From NCBI GenBank assembly GCA_027451065.1, contig DAIDKD010000004.1, forward strand, positions 1 to 35,132: DNA of 35,132 nt. The letters run 5' to 3'. A program made the translations under genes and the position numbers. The notes under the pieces are model-generated. The model saw only the letters and a program-made list of their open reading frames with translations, did not search any database and was not told the origin of the DNA. Below, piece by piece: positions 16,147 to 23,592 of the stretch; within the stretch, counting starts at the first letter, position 1, and the number at the start of each line of letters is the position of its first letter. The stretch comes from Bacillaceae bacterium (GTDB lineage: Bacteria > Bacillota > Bacilli > Bacillales > Bacillaceae_G).

Positions 16147-17772
16147 ATGCTGTCAAGATCAGATGAAAAAAAGTTGGAAAAATTAAATGCATTTGAAATT
16201 AGCAATAAAATGTTAGGACTGGCTCAAAAAAATGAAAAAGGTAATATTTTCTTGAATGCTGGCCGTGGAAATCCCAATTGGATAAATACAAAAGCTCGTT
16301 TCGCTTTCGGAAGAATTCTTGAATTTGGGATTCAAGAATCACAACGTACGATGAACGATGGAGATATGGCAGGATATACAGAATTAGCAGGTGTAAGAGA
16401 AAGATTTGAAGCATTTTTAGATCCAGATACAAATGAGACAGATAGATTTTTAGAAACGGTGCTTGCTTATGTAAAAGATGATTTAGGATTGAACCAAGAT
16501 GAAGTCGTGAAAGAATTTATCGATGGTGTTATCGGAAATAACTATCCTGCTCCAAGTCGAGTATTGAAAAACAGTGAAATAATTATCAATCAATATTTGC
16601 AGTCAACGTTATACAATGGAATAGATTTGGCATCTGACACACTAGTTTTTCCTACGGAAGGTGGCACTGCTGCAATCGTATATATTTTTCATTCATTAAA
16701 AGAGAATAAATTAATCAGGCCAAAAGATAAAATTGCTATTAATACACCAATCTTTACCCCTTATTTAGAAATTCCAGAGTTAAATGATTATGACATGATA
16801 GAGGTGAACTTAACTTCAAAGGAAGCGGATAATTGGCAAATCTCACCAGAAGAAATCGATAAACTGAATGACCCTTCCATTAAAGCGTTCTTTCTTGTCA
16901 ATCCTTCTAATCCTGGATCTAAAGCATTAGACCAAAAGGCATTAGATGAAATTCAGAAAGTAATTGAAAAAAATCCAGATTTAATGATTATTACCGATGA
17001 TGTATACGGTACTTTTGTAGATGGCTTTCAAACTGTCTACAGTGTAGCCCCTCATAATACATTATTAGTATATTCTTATTCAAAATTATATGGGGCTACC
17101 GGTTGGCGGCTAGGTGTGATTGCAGCAAATAAAGAGAATATTTTTGATAAGCTAATTCAAAAGCTAAGTGAAAAGGATAAAAAAGAACTGGAAAAGCGCT
17201 ATAGCCTGGTAGCCTTAGAGCCAGAAAAAATAGCATTTATCGATCGAATAGTTGCCGATAGCCGATCAGTCGGATTGCACCACACAGCAGGATTATCTAC
17301 ACCTCAACAAATAATGGCAGTCTTATTCTCTCTCACTCACCTCATTACGAAAGAGAATGGTGATGCCTATATTCATGCTTCAAAAGAATTAGTGAATAAA
17401 CGGTATCAAGATTTACATAAAGCATTAAAAATTGAGGAGGATAACAGCAAAGAGAATGCAAAATATTACTCAATTATTGATATATATGCTTTGGCTGAAC
17501 ACTTATATGGAAATGACTTTCGAATATATCTGGAAAATAATTTTGAAGAAGTGGACTTTTTACTTCATTTAGCAGAGAAGAATGGGGTCGTTCTGATAGA
17601 TGGTGTCGGGTTTGGAACTTCATCTGGAGATCTAAGGGTATCAGAAGCAAACCTACCGACAGAGGACTACCGTTTAATCGGGAAACAAATTCTCCAACTG
17701 TTAAAAGAATATTTTCATAAATATGTAGAATCACTAAATAACGTAGATCATGGGGGAAGTCATCTAGAATAA
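16147..17772 (+). CDS. aspD: aspartate 4-decarboxylase
   Basis: This 541-residue PLP enzyme of aminotransferase fold class I converts L-aspartate to L-alanine and CO2. In lactic acid bacteria this is coupled to aspartate/alanine exchange, which generates proton motive force and acid tolerance. Visible motifs are NAGRGNPNWINTKAR near the N-terminus, FLVNPSNPGSKAL, the PLP-phenol Asp segment MIITDDVYGTF, the Schiff-base Lys in YSYSKLYGATGWRLG, and a C-terminal GVGFGTSSGDLRVS. An upstream Met would add 18 residues, but AGGAGGG precedes the ATG at 16147, which I choose. The exchanger gene aspT, often adjacent, is not in this window. A terminator follows immediately, so the gene is monocistronic. 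Confidence 0.92.
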   Translation: MLSRSDEKKLEKLNAFEISNKMLGLAQKNEKGNIFLNAGRGNPNWINTKARFAFGRILEFGIQESQRTMNDGDMAGYTELAGVRERFEAFLDPDTNETDRFLETVLAYVKDDLGLNQDEVVKEFIDGVIGNNYPAPSRVLKNSEIIINQYLQSTLYNGIDLASDTLVFPTEGGTAAIVYIFHSLKENKLIRPKDKIAINTPIFTPYLEIPELNDYDMIEVNLTSKEADNWQISPEEIDKLNDPSIKAFFLVNPSNPGSKALDQKALDEIQKVIEKNPDLMIITDDVYGTFVDGFQTVYSVAPHNTLLVYSYSKLYGATGWRLGVIAANKENIFDKLIQKLSEKDKKELEKRYSLVALEPEKIAFIDRIVADSRSVGLHHTAGLSTPQQIMAVLFSLTHLITKENGDAYIHASKELVNKRYQDLHKALKIEEDNSKENAKYYSIIDIYALAEHLYGNDFRIYLENNFEEVDFLLHLAEKNGVVLIDGVGFGTSSGDLRVSEANLPTEDYRLIGKQILQLLKEYFHKYVESLNNVDHGGSHLE

Positions 17773-17780
17773 TAGGTCTT

Positions 17781-17828
17781 AAAAGTCACATTTTGTGAGT
17801 TTGCTACACTCACTGAATGTGACTTTTT
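17781..17828 (+). terminator. intrinsic terminator after aspD
   Basis: AAAAGTCACATT and AATGTGACTTTTT form a long stem, with an inner GTGAGT/ACTCAC pairing, ending in a T-run. The flanking A and T runs could make it work for the facing Xre fragment as well. Confidence 0.85.
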
Positions 17829-17841
17829 GATTCTATTATTT

Positions 17842-18224
17842 TCATTTTCCTCCAGCATATTTCTTTCCCAATATATCTGAACCAATACCGCCACTAAGCA
17901 TCAATATTAAAGGTAAAAAACTATAAATACTCTTTGACATACTTTCCAAAATCGTTATCTCTACACCAAATATTTTATTAAGACCTAATATAATCAGTTT
18001 AGCCATGAATAAAAATAATCCAAGTAAAAAGATACAATCAAAACTTAATTTCCATTTTGGATACGCTAATCTTTTACCATCTTGAATTACTTTCTCTTTC
18101 AATTCCTCATCCCCCCTTAATAATTCATCTATCGTGATACCGAACAAATCACTCAAACGAATGATTATCTCAATACTCGGATAGTTTTTCCCGTTTCCCA
18201 TTTAGATACAGACTGGCGACTTAC
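17842..18224 (-). pseudogene. Xre/Cro-family regulator, broken by frameshift and IS insertion
   Basis: The intact part encodes the end of a helix-turn-helix plus GKNYPSIEIIIRLSDLFGIT and a tail with two hydrophobic spans (FLLGLFLFMAKLIILGL and SFLPLILMLSGG), typical of membrane-anchored Xre regulators. Just upstream, in another frame, lies VSRQSVSKWE, the recognition helix. The frame changes within GAAACGGG, consistent with loss of one A. The first helices are missing because the right end of the TnpB element meets the gene at about 18224/18225. The only start left, the ATG at 18201, would give a protein without DNA-binding helices. Confidence 0.7.
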
Positions 18225-18420
18225 TTGAACTACTCACCACTTATCATTCCTTACGGTCTGATTGAAGTGGGAGATTCTTAGGTACAGACTTCTACCGAAG
18301 CCCAATTCACTAAGCTATCCCTGTCGTCCCAACAGTTAGAATCCTTATTGCTTCATTTTTAAGATTTTGTCCTGCGTTCACATCTCTGTCATGGTGACTC
18401 CCACAAGATGGACAATTCCA
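18225..18420 (-). ncRNA. probable omega RNA (guide scaffold) of TnpB
   Basis: In studied TnpB systems the guide RNA is made from the 3' end of tnpB through the element's right end, and the guide is the flanking DNA. Here the equivalent stretch runs from the last tnpB codons to about 18225. It includes a stem CTCCCACTT/AAGTGGTGAG (18233-18273). The natural guide would then be the Xre-gene sequence just outside. The boundaries are inferred from family knowledge. Confidence 0.35.
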
Positions 18421-19485
18421 CTCACGAAGATTGAGATGTTTCACGGCTTTATTTTTGTAGCCACAACAAGAGCATAGTTGAGAACTAGCGAAGGTTTTCG
18501 ATACAGTGATGACTTGCTTTCCATACCATTTTGCTTTGTACTCAAGCATAGCTTTGAACTGCGCCCATGATACTTCACTAATTGCTTTGGCTACTTTATG
18601 GTTCTTCAACATATTGGACACTTGCAGATTTTCTATACCGATGACATCGTGGTTTTTGATGACTTCAGTGGAGATTTTTTGCAGGTAGTCTACTCTTGAA
18701 TTTGTGATCTTTTCATGGATTCTCGCAACTTTCATCCGTTGCTTGTTCCAGTTTGCACCACCTATTTTTCTTCTTGAAAGAATGCGTTGTGCCTTTACCA
18801 GCTTTTCTTCGAGGGTACGTAACCACTTAGGGTTTCCGTAGATGGTCCCATCTGATAGAATCGCAAAATCCTTGATTCCTAAATCCAGTCCACAAGCTGG
18901 ATTCGGTTTTTGCATCTCTTGAACTTCTGTTTCAACAAGAATAGATACAAAGTATTTCCCACTTGAGCTACGTCTGACGGTCACACTGGAGATATTTCCT
19001 TCTACTTCACGACTTTTTGCAAATGTCACCAAACCAAGCTTCGGCAACTGAATTTTGTTGGCAACAATCTTGATGTTTCCGTTGGTATATTTCGTTTTGT
19101 AGGATTGTACCTTGTTCTTCTTTGATTTGAATTTTGGTTCTTTGTTTTGCTTGCTGTAGTATCTATCATAGGCATCCTCAACATTTTCAATGGCAGATTG
19201 TAAGGCGACGCTGTCAACATGCTTCAACCAATCGTAGTTTGCTTTCAATTTTGGAAGATTTACTTTGGCTTTATTTTTACTGAAAAATGATGATTTCCAT
19301 TCATTTGAAGGCAATTGTCCGTTGTGTACCATCATTTGCGTGATTTTCCAATAGTCGTCTTGCTTCTTTTGTTGCGCCAATGTATAGTTGTAAACAAAAC
19401 GGTAACAACCTATCGTTTGATTGATGATATCTATTTGCTTTTTATTTGGATAGATACGAAACTTGTACCCTTTCTTCACGATCAT
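18310..19485 (-). CDS. tnpB: TnpB RNA-guided nuclease
   Basis: The 391-residue protein has the complete RuvC-type catalytic set: Asp201 in GLDLGIKDF, Glu285 in IGIENLQV and Asp368 in [10 protein letters not shown] zinc ribbon lies between the last two, with Cys338/Cys341 (CSCCGYKN) and Cys358/Cys361 (WNCPSCGS). The N-terminal segment ([12 protein letters not shown]) is the usual OrfB_IS605 start. A strong AGGAGGTGAATC precedes the ATG. Length and residues suggest an intact enzyme that cuts DNA next to a target-adjacent motif and favours retention of the element. Confidence 0.9.
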   Translation of the reverse strand: MIVKKGYKFRIYPNKKQIDIINQTIGCYRFVYNYTLAQQKKQDDYWKITQMMVHNGQLPSNEWKSSFFSKNKAKVNLPKLKANYDWLKHVDSVALQSAIENVEDAYDRYYSKQNKEPKFKSKKNKVQSYKTKYTNGNIKIVANKIQLPKLGLVTFAKSREVEGNISSVTVRRSSSGKYFVSILVETEVQEMQKPNPACGLDLGIKDFAILSDGTIYGNPKWLRTLEEKLVKAQRILSRRKIGGANWNKQRMKVARIHEKITNSRVDYLQKISTEVIKNHDVIGIENLQVSNMLKNHKVAKAISEVSWAQFKAMLEYKAKWYGKQVITVSKTFASSQLCSCCGYKNKAVKHLNLREWNCPSCGSHHDRDVNAGQNLKNEAIRILTVGTTGIA

Positions 19486-19645
19486 GATGATTCACCTCCT
19501 ACTATGTATACGATACCACATAAGAACATATGTTTCAATGTCTTTCTCAATTTAATTTTCTTTGTCTGTCTCTCAATACCTAAAAGATGTGACGAGTACG
19601 TCGAAAGTTTACCATTGCTCGTTCCACAAATAGCACTCGAACAAT

Positions 19646-19681
19646 CGGACAATTAGGATGGGGAAACCCATCCCTTGTCCG
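19646..19681. other. IS605-type terminal hairpin
   Basis: CGGACAA and TTGTCCG form the outer stem, and GGATGGG and CCCATCC the inner stem, with a four-base loop and small internal mismatches. Imperfect hairpins like this mark IS200/IS605 ends recognised as single strands by Y1 transposases. Confidence 0.55.
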
Positions 19682-19683
19682 AA

Positions 19684-19731
19684 GGCGATTCATCTCACCA
19701 CCTGCTACGCTGAGGTGGGAGTGTTCTCGCC
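19684..19731 (-). repeat. second IS605-end stem-loop, same type as the one downstream of tnpB
   Basis: On the minus strand the core is CTCCCACCT, a short loop, then AGGTGGTGAG, inside an outer GGCGA/TCGCC pairing. The stem at 18233-18273 has the same pattern with CTCCCACTT/AAGTGGTGAG. The paired C-G to T-A change keeps both stems intact. Two co-oriented copies flank tnpB. Confidence 0.5.
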
Positions 19732-20027
19732 TATTTTAGATAAATACTGTCCGCATGCGCTTCTAACTTATCTACCTTTATCTCAATTCTGTCAACTTTT
19801 GACTCTAACTTGTCTACCTTTGCCTCTATTCCAGCAACCTTTGATTCTAACTTGTCTACCTTTGTCTCTATTCCATCGACTTTTGATTCTAGCTTATCAA
19901 ATCGCTGGTTAACTTTGGACTCCATCTCTCCAAAACGTTGATCAAACTCATGAAAACGTTGGTTAAACTCATGAAACATAGCTTCCTGATTTTTAAGAAT
20001 TTGTTGTAGGATTTCGTTGTCAGACAC
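19731..20027 (-). CDS. small coiled-coil protein of 14-residue repeats
   Basis: The 98-residue product starts at GTG after AAGGG. Residues 1-35 (NEILQQILKNQEAMFHEFNQ, then RFHEFDQRF) lead into tandem 14-residue units of the form KVDKLESKVDGIET, a double heptad predicted to form one long coiled coil. The DNA repeats every 42 bases with small changes. No signal peptide or membrane span is visible. Such proteins are common in Firmicutes and phages with unknown roles. The stop codon touches the IS605-type hairpin, so the C-terminus may have been cut by the IS. Confidence 0.6.
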   Translation of the reverse strand: MSDNEILQQILKNQEAMFHEFNQRFHEFDQRFGEMESKVNQRFDKLESKVDGIETKVDKLESKVAGIEAKVDKLESKVDRIEIKVDKLEAHADSIYLK

Positions 20028-20233
20028 GATATTCAGCCCTTTCTTAGTAGATTATGAGAGGTGTTACTCATTACAGTTATCGGGGATCTAATTTGTTAGT
20101 TACTACTTTTGCTTCAATGTATCTATTTTTTTCTCCCTTATCATACAACATCGTTCATAAAAATCATAGAGCAGAAAATAGTTTTTTTGTTATGAATAAT
20201 TATGACATACTTTTTATAGATAATATAACAAAT

Positions 20234-20269
20234 AAAATACCCAGTCCATTTCTGGTACTGAGTATTTTT
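20234..20269 (-). terminator. terminator downstream of the TauE/SafE gene
   Basis: AAATACCCAGT and ACTGAGTATTT form an 11-bp stem with one wobble. The A-run on one side and T-run on the other suit termination in both directions. Confidence 0.7.
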
Positions 20270-20298
20270 CACGAAAATATCGTATCTTTTTTTCTCCA

Positions 20299-21186
20299 TT
20301 AAACTCTCACTAATCCGCCATCATTCCGAATGCCTTTGATAGTCATGGTGATAGATGTATACAGCACAACTACAATGATACCCCATACTAATACAGACAA
20401 ATCAATTGCAGTGACAAATTTAACAGCTATCAAAACACCAACGATTCCACCGATTAAAATGCCGATAACAGTCTTTCTTGAATAGCTTCCAGCCTTGATG
20501 AATCCAGCACTGGCAATAGGCATTAACGCCGCACAAGAAGACATCATAATTGGGAAAGCAACTAACGGGTTCAGTCCAAGCATATAGACTAGCGCCATGC
20601 AAGGTGCATATAACCCAACTCCCGCCGTCATGAGCATTCCAAGAATGAAATTGCACACTATAGCAATGACAAGCAGCCCACCTCTCAGCCCTAGCGCTTC
20701 ATTTCCTTCACCAAGTAGGTTGATTAAGCCCAGCTCCCTTAAAGTCATGATCAATGCTGTAATACCAAGAGCTATACCGATAATCAACTGGAGCTTCTTC
20801 TCAGGTACTTTCAAAATGATCCTTACACCTAGCCAAGAACCTAGCATCGCCGCAATCATCATGGATATCAGCGTCAAACCATCAACATTTACAACTGTAA
20901 TAAACGCAAAAGCCTGGACAATAATGGGAATAGTATGAGCAACATTTAATGTTCCGGGTATCAACCTATCATTGCCCAAAAACTTGAATCCTTTAAAAAG
21001 CAGTGTCGTTGTCGCAAAGCTACCAATCCCAAGAGTATCAAAGAAATTGGTCACCAAGCCAATCATTCCCGCTACAATTATATTTTGATTTCCGAGATTA
21101 GATTTGTGAGCAACAATATCTTTCACCAAAATATATAAATACATAGCCCCTAATAAGCCTAAAAAAGTTAAAATAATTGCTACCAT
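20299..21186 (-). CDS. TauE/SafE-family sulfite/organosulfonate-type permease
   Basis: The roughly 295-residue protein has eight or so hydrophobic spans and the two TauE/SafE half repeats. The first starts GMIGLVTNFFDTLGIGSFAT and the second centres on FILGMLMTAGVGLYAPCMAL. The family exports or imports small anions such as sulfite and sulfoacetate; the substrate here is unknown. Codons upstream of 21186 are open, but AAGGAGG five bases before this ATG fixes the start at MVAIIL. It is monocistronic, with a terminator after it and a large palindrome upstream. Confidence 0.82.
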   Translation of the reverse strand: MVAIILTFLGLLGAMYLYILVKDIVAHKSNLGNQNIIVAGMIGLVTNFFDTLGIGSFATTTLLFKGFKFLGNDRLIPGTLNVAHTIPIIVQAFAFITVVNVDGLTLISMMIAAMLGSWLGVRIILKVPEKKLQLIIGIALGITALIMTLRELGLINLLGEGNEALGLRGGLLVIAIVCNFILGMLMTAGVGLYAPCMALVYMLGLNPLVAFPIMMSSCAALMPIASAGFIKAGSYSRKTVIGILIGGIVGVLIAVKFVTAIDLSVLVWGIIVVVLYTSITMTIKGIRNDGGLVRV

Positions 21187-21259
21187 AATTACCTCCTTAT
21201 TTCCTAACACAGACCGCTTATTCTATCATTGGCAGATTATGTTTGTCAATGAGGAGGTT

Positions 21260-21306
21260 GAACTCTTTAATAGTCGCCTTTATATTAAGGGACTATTAAA
21301 GAGTTC
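21260..21306. repeat. 47-bp palindrome with perfect 16-bp arms
   Basis: GAACTCTTTAATAGTC (21260-21275) and its exact reverse complement (21291-21306) flank a 15-base centre that adds a CCTT/AAGG pairing. No T-run follows on either strand. It lies between the lipoprotein stop and the TauE/SafE start. Confidence 0.75.
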
Positions 21307-21319
21307 AGTGACAATGGTA

Positions 21320-21478
21320 TTACTTTTTTCCGTAGATTTTAGCAGACTCCTCATCCGTCGTATTTTCATCGTCTACTATTTCTACATTTGTTTCGGTACT
21401 AGTATTATTACGAACACAACTAAACAAAAGCATGGCCAAAAGAATGCTGATGAGGATATTTTTCACTAATTTACTCAT
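21320..21478 (-). CDS. 52-residue predicted lipoprotein
   Basis: Translation begins MSKLVKNILISILLAMLLFS and continues with Cys21. This is a short basic N-terminus, a hydrophobic stretch and an LLFSC lipobox, so the precursor should be lipidated and anchored outside the membrane. The mature part is only 32 residues, acidic and Thr/Glu-rich (NTSTETNVEIVDDENTTDEE), ending KIYGKK. AGAGGGG nine bases upstream is a strong ribosome site. The ATG overlaps the stop of an upstream 36-codon frame (ATGAGTAA), so the two may be translationally coupled. I do not recognise the family. Confidence 0.6.
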   Translation of the reverse strand: MSKLVKNILISILLAMLLFSCVRNNTSTETNVEIVDDENTTDEESAKIYGKK

Positions 21479-21581
21479 CTGTCATTTCCCCTCTAATTCG
21501 CAATAGCACCGTACACATATTGTATCCGAAAACATCATTTTTTGGAAATATTTCGACAATAATTTCTTCGGTATTATTCAC
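21471..21581 (-). CDS. 36-codon reading frame coupled to the lipoprotein gene
   Basis: It starts at GTG as MNNTEEIIVEIFPKNDVFGY and ends RIRGEMTDE, with the stop codon overlapping the lipoprotein start. The sequence looks protein-like (alternating hydrophobic pattern EIIVEIF), but the ribosome site is weak (AGG seven bases before GTG) and an in-frame stop sits just upstream. It may be a true small gene or the tail of a lost larger one. Confidence 0.3.
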   Translation of the reverse strand: MNNTEEIIVEIFPKNDVFGYNMCTVLLRIRGEMTDE

Positions 21582-21586
21582 GCCCT

Positions 21587-21667
21587 AACCTAAGTAGTAA
21601 CCGCCTTGAATCATAGATAGTCCGATTACTACTTAAAGGGTAAGCCGTTGACGACAACTTGCCTTTT
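21587..21667 (-). repeat. 81-bp structured repeat, copy 1 (downstream of galE)
   Basis: Read on the minus strand it is about 80% identical, without gaps, to copy 2 at 22826-22907. Two potential hairpins are preserved: GGCAAGTTGT/ACGGCTTACC and AAGTAGTAA/TTACTACTT. Most differences are transitions, several of them compatible with wobble pairing. Confidence 0.65.
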
Positions 21668-21702
21668 ACATTTCTTATATTAACTTCATACTTCCATTAC
21701 AC

Positions 21703-22713
21703 CTACTCAAAACCATTAGGATTCTGTTCCTGCCATTTCCAAGAATCCTGACACATATCTTCAATTCCTCTTTCTGCAGTCCACCCTAATTCGTTTTTTG
21801 CCTTAGATGGGTCTGCATAACAAATCGCTACATCCCCCGGCCTTCTAGCAACGATTTGATAAGGAACCTCTCTTTCAGATGCTTTCTCAAATGCTGCAAC
21901 AATTTCTAGAACACTATAACCAGTTCCTGTCCCTAAATTATAGGCCTCCACACCATTCGATGACATAATTTTCTCTAGCGCTTTTAGATGTCCATTGGCA
22001 AGGTCGACTACATGAATATAGTCACGCACGCCTGTCCCATCAACTGTTGGATAATCATTACCAAACACCTGAAGTTCTTGCAATTTCCCTATCGCCACTT
22101 GGGTGATGAACGGCATAAGGTTATTCGGAATACCGTTTGGATCTTCTCCAATCGTACCGCTCTCATGTGCGCCAATTGGATTAAAGTAACGTAACAAGGC
22201 AATGCTCCAGCTATTATCTGCAACATATAAATCTCTTAAGATTTCCTCTATCATCAGCTTTGTTCGACCATATGGATTAGTAGCACTAAGAGGAAAATCC
22301 TCTGTAATTGGAACTCTTTCTGGCATCCCATATACAGTTGCAGAAGAACTAAATACCAAATTCTTCACTCCATATTTACTCATTACCTCACAAAGAATAA
22401 GTGTTCCAGTAATATTATTGTGATAATAATGCAAAGGAATAGATACTGATTCACCAACTGCTTTCAACCCTGCAAAATGGATGACAGCCTCAATGTCATT
22501 GTTTACAAACACATCTTCCAACCCACTGCGGTCAAGAAGATCCACTTCGTAAAACTTGATATCTTTACCAGTAATCTCTTTTATTCTCTCCAATGATTCT
22601 GGCTTACTATTTGAAAAATTATCAACCACAATCAACTCATAGCCAGCATTCAGCAGTTCCACACAAGAATGACTGCCGATATACCCAGCTCCCCCAGTTA
22701 CTAAAATAGCCAT
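21703..22713 (-). CDS. galE: UDP-glucose 4-epimerase
   Basis: The 336-residue short-chain dehydrogenase/reductase enzyme interconverts UDP-glucose and UDP-galactose (and possibly the N-acetyl forms). The NAD loop is [16 protein letters not shown], the catalytic Ser/Thr region is FSSSATVYG, and the catalytic Tyr-x-x-x-Lys is in [12 protein letters not shown]. The C-terminal part has [22 protein letters not shown]. It starts after AAAGGAGG. It is not next to Leloir genes, so it probably supplies sugars for cell-surface polymers with the cluster upstream. Inverted repeat copies flank it on both sides. Confidence 0.95.
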   Translation of the reverse strand: MAILVTGGAGYIGSHSCVELLNAGYELIVVDNFSNSKPESLERIKEITGKDIKFYEVDLLDRSGLEDVFVNNDIEAVIHFAGLKAVGESVSIPLHYYHNNITGTLILCEVMSKYGVKNLVFSSSATVYGMPERVPITEDFPLSATNPYGRTKLMIEEILRDLYVADNSWSIALLRYFNPIGAHESGTIGEDPNGIPNNLMPFITQVAIGKLQELQVFGNDYPTVDGTGVRDYIHVVDLANGHLKALEKIMSSNGVEAYNLGTGTGYSVLEIVAAFEKASEREVPYQIVARRPGDVAICYADPSKAKNELGWTAERGIEDMCQDSWKWQEQNPNGFE

Positions 22714-22768
22714 GTATGTATCCTCCTTTTTTTCATACTGTACACACTAATTGTCAATTCAAAAAACC

Positions 22769-22797
22769 TTGATACAAAAGCACAATAAGTGTATAAT
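22769..22797 (+). promoter_or_regulatory. sigma-A promoter pointing into repeat copy 2
   Basis: TTGATA (22769-22774), exactly 17 bases, and TATAAT (22792-22797). It points away from galE into the structured repeat, with no protein gene on that strand downstream. Confidence 0.6.
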
Positions 22798-22803
22798 AAA
22801 ACA

Positions 22804-22956
22804 AGAAATAAATGATAATAGAAACAAAAGGCAAGTCGTCGCCAACGACTTACCTTTTGAGTAGTAACCAAATTGCTTATGATTCAGGGCGGTTACTAGT
22901 TAGTTTAGAAGTCCACCCACGGATCTTGGTAGAGAACGGGCTGGATTTCTTTTTTA
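22804..22956 (+). ncRNA. candidate small RNA containing repeat copy 2
   Basis: A near-consensus promoter lies just upstream, the two hairpins of the repeat (22826-22907) follow, and a TCCACCC/GGGCTGGA stem-loop leads into TTTCTTTTTT at 22946-22955. A transcript of about 150 bases would result. The opposite strand also offers a terminator-like AAAAGG...CCTTTT stem at 22826-22856, so orientation is not settled. The 79-codon frame over this region lacks a ribosome site. Confidence 0.4.
22826..22907 (+). repeat. 81-bp structured repeat, copy 2 (upstream of galE)
   Basis: This is the inverted partner of copy 1. Hairpins: GGCAAGTCGT/ACGACTTACC and AGTAGTAACC/GGTTACTAGT. The pair places galE between inverted repeats about 1.2 kb apart. 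Confidence 0.65.
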
Positions 22957-23138
22957 TTGTACTATATTCTATATTTATAATCTACCACAGTTCTCAACAA
23001 ATTATTTATTCTATGAACAAAGTCTCTGACTTCCATTACTTACGTCGGTAAAGCTTTAGCCATCTGTTTTCTTTTGAATGACATCCATAAACAGTCCCCC
23101 ATAAAATAAACAATTCACCTAAAAATATGCACTCTAAA

Positions 23139-23513
23139 TCATTGGTTCTTTAAAATAGCTCCCCCAAGAATCCTGTCAAACTCTCGAATATCACAGTCCT
23201 TGTTCACGTTGATTTTAAAATGACCTGCTTTTGTCCACAGTTCTAACTCAGCAGTGACATCAAGGAATCCACCTGCATTTTCTGTTGACCACATATCAAT
23301 GGAACGATACGGGATAGAGTATATTTCAGTCTTTTTTCCTGTCAATCCTTGCTTGTCCATGATTAAGATTCGTAAATTGGTCAAAGCCGCCACATCACGA
23401 ATGGTTTTGTAGCATTGAATCACTTCTTCTCCGTCTAACAGAATCGACTTAAGTTCCGGTGTCGGTTGGGTTTTTGTATTGAACACCCATGTTTTGTACA
23501 CCTCAATTGGCAT
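23139..23513 (-). CDS. bacterial PH-domain protein
   Basis: The 124-residue protein has the bPH_1 pattern: EVIQCYKTIRDVAALTNLRI, then IYSIPYRSIDMWSTENAGGF, a beta strand AELELWTKAGHFKINV and a C-terminal helix (DIREFDRILGGAI). It has no signal peptide or membrane span, so it is cytosolic. These proteins are widespread in Firmicutes and mostly uncharacterised, so I give no specific function. It starts 79 bp after murJ on the same strand, preceded by AAGGAG-type bases. It may be co-transcribed. Confidence 0.75.
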   Translation of the reverse strand: MPIEVYKTWVFNTKTQPTPELKSILLDGEEVIQCYKTIRDVAALTNLRILIMDKQGLTGKKTEIYSIPYRSIDMWSTENAGGFLDVTAELELWTKAGHFKINVNKDCDIREFDRILGGAILKNQ

Positions 23514-23592
23514 CTTTTCTTTCTCCTTTTTGTATAGTTATTGAGTAATTATATACAGATTCCGCTCACATGTAAACCTTTTCTTTGTCATT

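Larger units (their letters stand above)
18225..19735 (-). mobile_element. IS200/IS605-group element with tnpB only (IS1341 type)
   Basis: tnpB, its 5' leader and the hairpins on both sides form the element. The 3' end is set at the junction with the Xre gene (18224/18225), where the sequence ends in AGTTCAA. The 5' end is uncertain and put next to the stop of the coiled-coil gene. No Y1 transposase (tnpA) is present, so movement would need one supplied elsewhere. Since the missing first part of the Xre gene is not found beyond the 5' side, a deletion or second event must have followed insertion. Confidence 0.6.

Noticed and set aside
22812-23051. 79-codon plus-strand frame over the repeat upstream of galE
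   Set aside because: It has no ribosome site, runs through palindromic repeat DNA, and its composition is not protein-like.
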